Shown piece after piece: positions 58,340 through 64,000 of a stretch of 64,000 bases of DNA. Source of the DNA: Virgisporangium ochraceum (GTDB lineage: Bacteria > Actinomycetota > Actinomycetes > Mycobacteriales > Micromonosporaceae); the NCBI RefSeq assembly GCF_016863655.1, contig NZ_BOPH01000102.1, positions 113,403 through 177,402 of the forward strand. Direction: 5' to 3'. The translations under genes and the position numbers were made by a program. The notes beneath the pieces are model-generated. The model worked only from the letters and a program-made list of their open reading frames with translations, ran no database searches and was not told the DNA's origin. Each line of letters opens with the position of its first letter. The first letter of the stretch is position 1.

Positions 58340-59809
58340 ATGTCAGAGGTAGGTCAGGACCGTCCGGCCCCCGTCGCCAACCGGCGACCGACCGGTGGAC
58401 TGCTGCTCACCGCGTGCCTGTCGACGCTCGTCGTCAACGCCAACACGTCGGCGGTGTCGATCCTGCTGCCCGCCATCAGCGAGGACACCGGGTCGCCGAT
58501 CTCCATCCTGCAGTGGGCGGTCACCGGGTACTCGCTCGTCGGCGCGGCCGTCATCGTGACCGCCGGCGCGCTGGCCGACGTGTACGGCCGCCGGCGGGTC
58601 TTCCTCCTCGGCCTGGCGCTGTTCATCGCGTCGTGTGTCCTCATCGGACTGTCGAACAGCGGGGCGATGGTCATCGTCGGGCGGCTGATCCAGGGCGCGG
58701 CCGGCTCCACGATCCTCGCCTGTGGTCTCAGCCTGCTGACCGTCGGGTCGGCCGGCCAGGGGCGGATGCGGGCGGTGTCGCTGTGGGGGGCGGCGTCGGC
58801 CGTCGGCGCCGCGGCCGGCCCGCTCGTCGGCGGCGTGCTCGTCGACGTCACCGGGTGGCAGGGCCTGTTCTGGATCGACGCGGCGGTGGCCGCGGTGTGC
58901 GTCCCGGTGACGCTGCGCACGGTCAGCGAGTCGCGCGACCCCGAGCGGCCGCGCTCCATCGACTGGCTGGGCACCGGGCTCGTCGCGGCGATCCTCGCGC
59001 CGTTCATCCTGGCCGTGAGCCAGGGACCCGCCTGGGGCTGGACCTCGCCCGCGACGATCGGCTGCCTCGTGGTGTCGGTCGTGGCGGCGTACGGCTTCCT
59101 CGCCGCGGAGCGGCGGGTGTCGGCACCGCTGGTGGACCTGGCGCTGCTGCGCAACAAGGTGCTCGTCGCCGCGACCATCGGGATCCTCATCGGCGCCGGC
59201 ACGGTCAACGGGCTCGGCTTCCTGCTGAGCATCTACTTCCAGGACCCGGCCACGCTGGGCATGTCGCCGTTCGAGGCGGGGCTGGCGACGCTTCCGCTCA
59301 CCGTCGCGCTGGTCGTGGTCGCGCCCCTGGTGGTCGGGCTCGCCCACAAGTTCGGGGTCGGTGCGGTCGTCGGTGGCGGCTTCGCGGTGAGCACCCTCGG
59401 CTTCCTCGTGCTGTGCTTCGTCGGCGCCTCGTGGTCCTACGTGGCCTTCGTCCTACCGATGGTGGCCGTCGCGGCGGGCCTGGGCCTGTCGAACGGGCCG
59501 TGCTCGTCGCTGGCGACGAGTGCCGTGCCGGCCGACGAGGTCGGCGCGGCCTCCGGGGTGTCGAACATGGCCCGCTACGTCGGCGCGTCGGTCATGGTGG
59601 CCGTGACGGCCGCCCTGTACGGCTCGGCCGGCGCCGGGGACGCCGACGCGCTCGCCGACGGCTTCGCCCGGGCGTCGGTCGGGCTCACGGTCGTCTCGGC
59701 GGCGGGGGTCGCGCTCGTCGCGCTCATCGCGCGGCACCGGATGCGCCGCCCGCGTCCCGTCGACCGGGCGGCCGCCGCGGCGGTCACCACGCACACGGTC
59801 AGCCACTGA
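58340..59809 (+). CDS. MFS transporter (DHA2-type, 14 helices)
   Basis: 489 residues; ATG 58340 has ggaggg 12 bases before it. Family marks: LLLTACLSTLVVNANTSAVS, LQWAVTGYSLVGAAVIVTAG, ALADVYGRRRVFLLGLALFI (motif A, GxLaDxxGrkR), GRLIQGAAGSTILACGLSLL (motif C type), and a central WGWTSPATIGCLVVSVVAAY that gives 14 helices. DHA2 proteins export drugs or other hydrophobic compounds with proton drive. Single-gene unit behind its own palindrome, divergent from the K+ channel unit. Confidence 0.9.
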   Translation: MSEVGQDRPAPVANRRPTGGLLLTACLSTLVVNANTSAVSILLPAISEDTGSPISILQWAVTGYSLVGAAVIVTAGALADVYGRRRVFLLGLALFIASCVLIGLSNSGAMVIVGRLIQGAAGSTILACGLSLLTVGSAGQGRMRAVSLWGAASAVGAAAGPLVGGVLVDVTGWQGLFWIDAAVAAVCVPVTLRTVSESRDPERPRSIDWLGTGLVAAILAPFILAVSQGPAWGWTSPATIGCLVVSVVAAYGFLAAERRVSAPLVDLALLRNKVLVAATIGILIGAGTVNGLGFLLSIYFQDPATLGMSPFEAGLATLPLTVALVVVAPLVVGLAHKFGVGAVVGGGFAVSTLGFLVLCFVGASWSYVAFVLPMVAVAAGLGLSNGPCSSLATSAVPADEVGAASGVSNMARYVGASVMVAVTAALYGSAGAGDADALADGFARASVGLTVVSAAGVALVALIARHRMRRPRPVDRAAAAAVTTHTVSH

Positions 59810-59818
59810 GACCGGCGC

Positions 59819-59835
59819 TCATCCGCGCGGGGTGA
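59819..59835. promoter_or_regulatory. Regulon palindrome, site 21 (orphan, right edge of block)
   Basis: TCATCCGCGCGGGGTGA, exact match. It lies 10 bases after the MFS stop and overlaps the stop of the hypothetical gene at 59,819. No gene start lies at either standard spacing, so it may be left over from a lost gene at the edge of the regulon block. Confidence 0.55.
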
Positions 59836-60127
59836 GGGAAGTCCGCGCCCGGTTCGGGACCGTCGTCGCATGTCCACGCAGGCGCAGCCGGGTGGGAAGT
59901 TCCTGACGGTCCGCGCCGTCGAGGTCGGCCGCGTCCGCGGTCCGTAGCCAGCGGTGTTCGAACGCGGTCCGCACCAGGGTCCCGAACAGGAGCACCGCAC
60001 GGTCGCGGTCGTGGTGCCACGCGGGCCGCTCGCCGAACCGGGTGGCCTCGTCGTCGAGGATCGCGTCCCGGTCGCCCCGCTCGACGTACGCGGTGACCCG
60101 CCCTACGACCTCGTCAGGGTCCTCCAT
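59819..60127 (-). CDS. Hypothetical protein, possibly truncated
   Basis: 102 residues from ATG 60127. The N-terminal 70 residues (DPDEVVGRVTAYVERGDRDA, ILDDEATRFGERPAWHHDRD, FEHRWLRTADAADLDGADRQ) are helical and acidic and resemble the first helices of actinobacterial tetratricopeptide-type proteins. The last 30 are Arg/Thr-rich and look like non-native read-through that ends inside palindrome site 21. The protein may be the stub of a larger gene cut by a deletion at the block edge. Confidence 0.45.
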   Translation of the reverse strand: MEDPDEVVGRVTAYVERGDRDAILDDEATRFGERPAWHHDRDRAVLLFGTLVRTAFEHRWLRTADAADLDGADRQELPTRLRLRGHATTVPNRARTSLTPRG

Positions 60128-60247
60128 GCGACGTTCTGACGGACCGGTTTCCTATGCTGTCCCGATGGCAGCGTGTCCCGAGCTGGCCGGAGCGCGTCGT
60201 CCGCGGCGCGCCGACGGCCTCTTCGGGGCAACCCCGAGGACGACGCA
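60128..60247 (+). other. 120-base leader before the reverse transcriptase, with a stem-loop
   Basis: No gene. A stem TCGGGG-caa-CCCCGA lies close before the GTG start, and GC-rich self-complementary stretches (gcgcgtcgtccgcggcgcgcc) precede it. In retrons the msr-msd RNA is encoded just upstream of the reverse transcriptase, so this is the place to look for one. I do not see the long paired a1/a2 ends that would prove it. Confidence 0.35.
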
Positions 60248-61630
60248 GTGAGCACCGCAGCGCATCGCCGGCGCGCATCCGCGCTCCGCGCAGGACGGCG
60301 CAGGCACGACGGGGCATCGTCGGGACACGCTGCCACCCGGCGGCAGGCGCCGCGTCGGGTCGCGTCGGCGCTCGCCGACGCGTTCCTGACCGTGGCCTGG
60401 CGCCGGGCGGAGCTGCTCGCCGTCGGTCGCACGGTTCTCGCCGCGCGGCCGCGCTGGCTCGGTCCGGTCGTCACGGCCGTCCTCCGCGCCTACCGCGACC
60501 CGCCCGTGGACAGGCCGCGCGAGCTCGCGGCGTTCGTCGCGGGTGCCACGGGACCGGCGGGGCAGCGGGTCGGCGCCGCTGTCGTGCGCGAGCGGCGCAT
60601 GGTCCCCACCCGCACGCAGCGGATGCGCTGGGGTACGCCGGCCATCGACGACCTGGCGGCGCTCGCCGACTTCCTGGACCTCGACGGCGACCACCTCGAC
60701 TGGTTCGCCGACCGGCGCGAGCTCAACCGGCACGCGCGTGACGAGCGGCTGCGCCACTACCGCTACACGTGGCTGCCGCACCGGCTCATCGAGGCGCCGA
60801 AGCCGCGGCTGCGGGCGGTGCAGCGGCACCTGCTCGACACGGTCGTCGGCCTGCTGCCGGTCCACGGGAGCGTGCACGGCTTCGTGCCCGGCCGCGGGGT
60901 GCACACGTTCGCGGCCGCGCACGCCGGGAAGCCGACGGTCGTGCGGCTCGACCTGCGGGCGTTCTTCACGACCGTCACCGCCGGCCGGGTCTACGGCGTG
61001 TTCCGCACGGCCGGCTATCCGGAGCCGGTGGCGCACACGCTGACCGCGTTGACCACCACCCGCACGCCGGCCGCCGTCCTGCGCACCGCACCCGACCGGG
61101 CCGCCGCCGGTGCCCGCGCCGCCCTGCTGCGCCAACCGCACCTGCCCCAGGGCGCGCCGACGTCACCGGCGCTGGCGAACCTGTGCGCGTACCGGCTCGA
61201 CCGTCGCCTCGCCGGGCTGGCCGTCCGCTTCGGCGTCGGCTACACCCGGTACGCCGACGACCTCGCGTTCTCCGGCGACCTCACCGCCCGGCAGGCCGGG
61301 CACCTGGTCACGCACGTCACCGCTGTCGCGACCGCGGAGGGGTTCGGGACCAACCCCGCGAAGACCCGGGTGCGTGGCCGGGCCGACCGGCAACAGCTGG
61401 CCGGTCTGGTGGTCAACGCCGCGCCCGCGGTGCCGCGTGCCGAGTACGACCTGCTGCGCGCGATCCTGCACGACGCCGCCCGGAACGGGTTGGCCGCCGC
61501 CAACCGCGACGGCCACCCCGACTTCGCCGCGCACCTGGCCGGCCGGGTCGCCTGGGTCGGCCACCGCCATCCGGCCCGGGCGGCCAAGCTCCGGCGTCTC
61601 CTGGCGGACGTCGGCGCTCCACGCACGTAG
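60248..61630 (+). CDS. Retron-type reverse transcriptase (RNA-directed DNA polymerase)
   Basis: 460 residues from GTG 60248 (gagg 9 bases before). The first about 175 residues are a basic, helical extension (SALADAFLTVAWRRAELLAV; ALADFLDLDGDHLDWFADRR) not usual in small retron enzymes. The RT domain carries HRLIEAPKPRLRAVQRHLLD, VHGFVPGRGVHTFAAAHAGK (resembles the retron NAxxH region), VVRLDLRAFFTTVTAGRVYG, LPQGAPTSPALANLCAYRLD, YTRYADDLAFSGDL with catalytic YADD at 335-338, and LAGLVVNAAPAVPRAEYDLL near the retron VTG position. No group II intron maturase or endonuclease domain follows. It stands alone, without an obvious effector gene. The role could be retron-like phage defence, but that is inference. 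Confidence 0.85.
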   Translation: MSTAAHRRRASALRAGRRRHDGASSGHAATRRQAPRRVASALADAFLTVAWRRAELLAVGRTVLAARPRWLGPVVTAVLRAYRDPPVDRPRELAAFVAGATGPAGQRVGAAVVRERRMVPTRTQRMRWGTPAIDDLAALADFLDLDGDHLDWFADRRELNRHARDERLRHYRYTWLPHRLIEAPKPRLRAVQRHLLDTVVGLLPVHGSVHGFVPGRGVHTFAAAHAGKPTVVRLDLRAFFTTVTAGRVYGVFRTAGYPEPVAHTLTALTTTRTPAAVLRTAPDRAAAGARAALLRQPHLPQGAPTSPALANLCAYRLDRRLAGLAVRFGVGYTRYADDLAFSGDLTARQAGHLVTHVTAVATAEGFGTNPAKTRVRGRADRQQLAGLVVNAAPAVPRAEYDLLRAILHDAARNGLAAANRDGHPDFAAHLAGRVAWVGHRHPARAAKLRRLLADVGAPRT

Positions 61631-61632
61631 GT

Positions 61633-62031
61633 TCACGGTGCCGCCGTGCCGAACGGGTTGTCGATGACGTACCGCCACAGGCCGTCGGTGCCGCGACGCG
61701 CCACGTCCGTGGCGGTGCCCCCGACGCGGGTGTCCCGTCCGTCGATGGTCCAGTCGACGATCAGCAACGCGAGGTCGTCGACGACATATGCGTGCCGGAG
61801 GCGGACGTCGATCGGCACCCCGAGGTCGAGGAAGCGTCGGTTGGCGGCGGCCCGCGCGGCGCCGGTGACCGGGCTACCCGGCGTGGGGACCAGGATCGCG
61901 CCGGGTTCGTAGACCCGCTCCACCGCGGCGACGTCGCCGGTGTTGAAGGCCCGGGCGAAGACCGCCGGGTGGTGGCCGGGGTCGTCGGTCAGAGCGAGAC
62001 TGTCAGGGTGACTGGTGAACTCGGAGGCCAT
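61633..62031 (-). CDS. SnoaL/NTF2-like (DUF4440-type) protein
   Basis: 132 residues from ATG 62031. The cone-shaped NTF2/SnoaL fold pattern is seen: HPAVFARAFNTGDVAAVERV (helices), YEPGAILVPTPGSPVTGAAR, ANRRFLDLGVPIDVRLRHAY and ALLIVDWTIDGRDTRVGGTA. Such small proteins are isomerases, hydrolases or ligand binders, or have regulatory roles; here it is unassigned. It is convergent with the reverse transcriptase gene (2-base gap) and its start overlaps the divergent HxlR regulator, which probably controls it. Confidence 0.82.
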   Translation of the reverse strand: MASEFTSHPDSLALTDDPGHHPAVFARAFNTGDVAAVERVYEPGAILVPTPGSPVTGAARAAANRRFLDLGVPIDVRLRHAYVVDDLALLIVDWTIDGRDTRVGGTATDVARRGTDGLWRYVIDNPFGTAAP

Positions 62032-62445
62032 ACCGGTAGCCAAGCCGACCCCCGCGCGGGTAACCAAACGGTAAGCGTCGCCTGGAGCACGCAGCTGGTC
62101 CCCGACGCCCGGGGCGCGACCCGCCGCCCCGAACCGACCTGCCCGGTCGAGGTCGCGCTCGCCGCGATCAGCGGCCGGTGGACGACCCTCGTCCTGCGCG
62201 AGCTGATGCACGGACCCCGGTCCTTCGGCGAGCTCCGGCTCGCCCTTCCCACGCTGAGCGCGAAGGTGCTGAGCGAGCGGCTCGCCGGTCTGGAGCGGCA
62301 GACCCTCGTCGAACGCCACCGCCGGCGGGGGTTCCCGGCGCGAACCGTGTACCGGTTGACCGGGGCCGGTGAGCGGCTGCGTCCCCTTCTCGTGGAGCTC
62401 TACCGGACCGGCGACGCGCTGCTCCGCGACCGCGCCCGGCGCTGA
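62008..62445 (+). CDS. HxlR family winged-helix regulator
   Basis: 145 residues from GTG 62008, the only start I see in frame before the domain; it overlaps the divergent SnoaL start by 24 bases. The HxlR domain reads TCPVEVALAAISGRWTTLVL, RELMHGPRSFGELRLALPTL, SAKVLSERLAGLERQTLVER and RGFPARTVYRLTGAGERLRP. The cysteine in the TCPV motif is the position that senses electrophiles or redox in relatives such as HypR/YodB. It likely regulates the SnoaL gene and itself across the shared promoter. Confidence 0.82.
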   Translation: MTGELGGHTGSQADPRAGNQTVSVAWSTQLVPDARGATRRPEPTCPVEVALAAISGRWTTLVLRELMHGPRSFGELRLALPTLSAKVLSERLAGLERQTLVERHRRRGFPARTVYRLTGAGERLRPLLVELYRTGDALLRDRARR

Positions 62446-62518
62446 CCGTCTGTCGGATTTCGGCGCCGTTCCGGGTTGACCGGATTCGCCCGTGCGTCAG
62501 GCACCTACCGTGCCGGAC

Positions 62519-63451
62519 ATGAAACGTCTGATCGCCCTGTGCCTCGCGACGCTGGCCGTCTCCGCGACGCTGCCGGCCGTCCCCGCCGGTGCGGCCTTTC
62601 CCGGGCGCAACGGCCGGATCGCGTTCCAGCGCTGGGACGCCCTGTCGGCGATCAGCGACGTCTTCACGATCAAGTCGAGCGGGGCCGGGCTGACCCAGCT
62701 CACCGTGTCGCCCGCGGTGGAGGACCAGCGGCCCGCCTGGTCGGCCGCCGGCGACCGGATCGCGCTGCGTCGCGTCGGCGGGGGTGTCGACGGGCTGTGG
62801 GTCATGAACGCCGACGGCACCGGGCCGGCCATGGTGCCCGGCACCGCGCTCGACCGCCACCCGGCCTGGTCGCCCGACGGGCTGTCGCTGGTGTACGAGT
62901 GCTACGCCGGACCGGCCGTGCCCGCCGACATCTGCCGCCGGGACGTCGGCGGTGGCGGCTTCGTGCAGCTGACCGCCACGGCCGCGGAGGAGACCGCGCC
63001 GGTCTGGTCGCCCGACGGCACGCGCGTGGTCTTCGCCCGGGAGACCGCCGTCGGCGGCAGCCAGCTCGTGGTCCTGGACCTCGCGACGATGGTGGAGACC
63101 CCGGTGACGACGGCCGTCGCGGGCCGCTACGACGGCTGGCCGGACTGGTCCCCGGACGGTACGCAGCTGGTGTTCTCCCGCTTCGTCGTCGGGTCCGGCG
63201 CGGGCAGTGGCGTGTTCCGGCTGAAGGTGGCGACCGGCGCGGTGCGGCGGCTGACCGCTCCGGCGCCGGGCCTGGACCTCCACCACACCCACCCGGTGTG
63301 GTCGCCCGACGGGCGCTACGTCGCCTACGCCGTGGTCGACGACGACGGCTCCTTCGGGCACATCTTCACGGTCAAGGTCGACGGGACGGCGAACACGCAG
63401 CTGACGTTCGGCGCCGTCACCGACATGTTCCCGGACTGGCAGCCCGTCTAG
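62519..63451 (+). CDS. Secreted TolB-like beta-propeller protein (PD40 repeats)
   Basis: 310 residues. A signal peptide (KRLIALCLATLAVSATLPAV, cleavage near AGA-AF) is followed by six or so PD40/WD40-like blades marked by the repeated W(S)PDG motif: PAWSAAGDRIALRRV, PAWSPDGLSLVYECY, PVWSPDGTRVVFARE, PDWSPDGTQLVFSRF, PVWSPDGRYVAYAVV and a last FPDWQPV. TolB-type propellers act as binding platforms in the envelope; no peptidase or other domain is attached. It starts 73 bases after the HxlR gene on the same strand and ends 4 bases into the convergent GNAT gene. Confidence 0.88.
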   Translation: MKRLIALCLATLAVSATLPAVPAGAAFPGRNGRIAFQRWDALSAISDVFTIKSSGAGLTQLTVSPAVEDQRPAWSAAGDRIALRRVGGGVDGLWVMNADGTGPAMVPGTALDRHPAWSPDGLSLVYECYAGPAVPADICRRDVGGGGFVQLTATAAEETAPVWSPDGTRVVFARETAVGGSQLVVLDLATMVETPVTTAVAGRYDGWPDWSPDGTQLVFSRFVVGSGAGSGVFRLKVATGAVRRLTAPAPGLDLHHTHPVWSPDGRYVAYAVVDDDGSFGHIFTVKVDGTANTQLTFGAVTDMFPDWQPV

Positions 63452-63963
63452 CGGGCCGGCCGCTCGTAGACGGTCTCCGGGCCGTCCTCGTCGTCCCACC
63501 GCTCGCCGACGCGCACGAAACCGTACGGCAGGGCCAGCGCGAGCGAGGCGGCGTTGTCGGGGCCGATGCTCACCCGCACCCGGCGGACCCCGGGCTCGCG
63601 GGCGGCCCGGTCGAGCAACGCCTCCAGGGCCGCGCGCGCATAGCCCCGCCGCCGGTGGGCGGGGTCGACCCGGTAGCCGATCTCGACCATGCCCGACGCG
63701 TCGGGTGGCCCGTGGTAGCCGGCCGCGCCGACGGCCAGGCCGCGGTGCGCGTCCCAGATGATGCCCGTGACCCAGGCGGCGCTGGCCGGGTCCCGTTCGC
63801 ACTGGGCGCTGCGCATGCGCCACAGCCCCTGGCACTGCGGCCCGGCGAGGTACGGCGAGACCGGCACCGGGCTGGCCGCGGTCGCGGCGCCGAGGTCGCC
63901 GTCGGCCAACGCGCGGAACGCGGCGCAGGTCAGGTGGACGACGCGGACGTCGGGTTCACTCAC
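63448..63963 (-). CDS. GNAT family N-acetyltransferase
   Basis: 171 residues from GTG 63963; GTG 63981 is an alternative and neither has a clear ribosome site. The acetyl-CoA-binding core is typical: MVEIGYRVDPAHRRRGYARA with the R/Q-x-x-G-x-G/A loop as RRRGYA, followed by ALEALLDRAAREPGVRRVRV, SIGPDNAASLALALPYGFVR (NAAS and the GF-x-R end). It belongs to the RimJ/RimL-like group that acetylates small amines, peptides or ribosomal proteins; the substrate is unknown. Confidence 0.88.
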   Translation of the reverse strand: MSEPDVRVVHLTCAAFRALADGDLGAATAASPVPVSPYLAGPQCQGLWRMRSAQCERDPASAAWVTGIIWDAHRGLAVGAAGYHGPPDASGMVEIGYRVDPAHRRRGYARAALEALLDRAAREPGVRRVRVSIGPDNAASLALALPYGFVRVGERWDDEDGPETVYERPAR

Positions 63964-64000
63964 CCCGCCATGCTGCCGCACCGGTTCCGGAGCCGGGAAT

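Noticed and set aside
60248..61630. Group II intron-encoded protein
   Set aside because: No maturase X domain or HNH endonuclease follows the RT motifs, and no intron ribozyme domains V/VI were seen downstream.

Overview
The DNA is very GC-rich, with GC-biased third codon positions, many GTG starts and 4-base ATGA/GTGA overlaps between genes. The gene families (LuxR regulators of the MalT type, F420-type PPOX enzyme, BTAD regulator, Rv1733c-like protein, DUF7144, DUF6325 and DUF6069 proteins) point to a high-GC actinomycete, probably Micromonosporales, Pseudonocardiales or a relative. I cannot name the genus from the sequence. No rRNA, tRNA or CRISPR array was seen.

Layout. (1) 1-16.2 kb is mixed accessory chromosome: a decayed BTAD/ATPase regulator, a TetR/SRPBCC pair with a repeat operator, a frameshifted secreted protein, a Ser/Thr kinase, a lipoprotein esterase, an ArsR-P450 pair, a subtilase, a PPOX enzyme, and a decayed ThrE exporter behind an alpha/beta hydrolase. 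(2) 16.2-59.8 kb is a dense block of membrane, ion-transport, polyphosphate and small stress-type proteins: P-type ATPase, two PPK2 enzymes, four DUF7144 paralogues, two DUF1269 proteins, an Rv1733c-like protein, HdeD-like proteins, two YihY/BrkB proteins, AI-2E exporter, cation/proton antiporter, SulP, K+ channel, APC and MFS permeases, peptidases, lipid kinase and two large MalT-type LuxR regulators. (3) 59.8-64 kb holds a retron-type reverse transcriptase, a SnoaL/HxlR pair, a TolB-like propeller and a GNAT enzyme.

The main discovery is that region 2 is tied together by one 17-bp palindrome, TCRYCC-N5-GGRYGA. I count about 21 copies plus one weaker one, nearly all between genes or at gene junctions, from 16,248 to 59,835, and none outside that block. 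Its centre lies either 67-80 bp before start codons that have a Shine-Dalgarno sequence, or 43-44 bp before start codons with a poor one or none. This looks like a single regulon operator at an activator position, with leadered and leaderless transcripts. The gene content recalls the mycobacterial dormancy (DosR) regulon (Rv1733c, CtpF-like ATPase), but the palindrome is not the DosR box. The two MalT-type regulators inside the block are candidate binders; that is inference.

How the genes may work together (inference): ion pumping (P-type ATPase, antiporter, K+ channel, SulP), polyphosphate/nucleotide balance (two PPK2), envelope and lipid turnover (phosphodiesterase, lipid kinase, M48 protease) and many small membrane proteins would form one energy- or oxygen-stress response. 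Several lesions are also present: three frameshifted or deleted genes, two YihY genes joined tail to tail without their own stops, and a transposase relic next to a perfect 23-bp inverted repeat. Some single-base frameshifts lie in G/C runs and could be sequencing errors.
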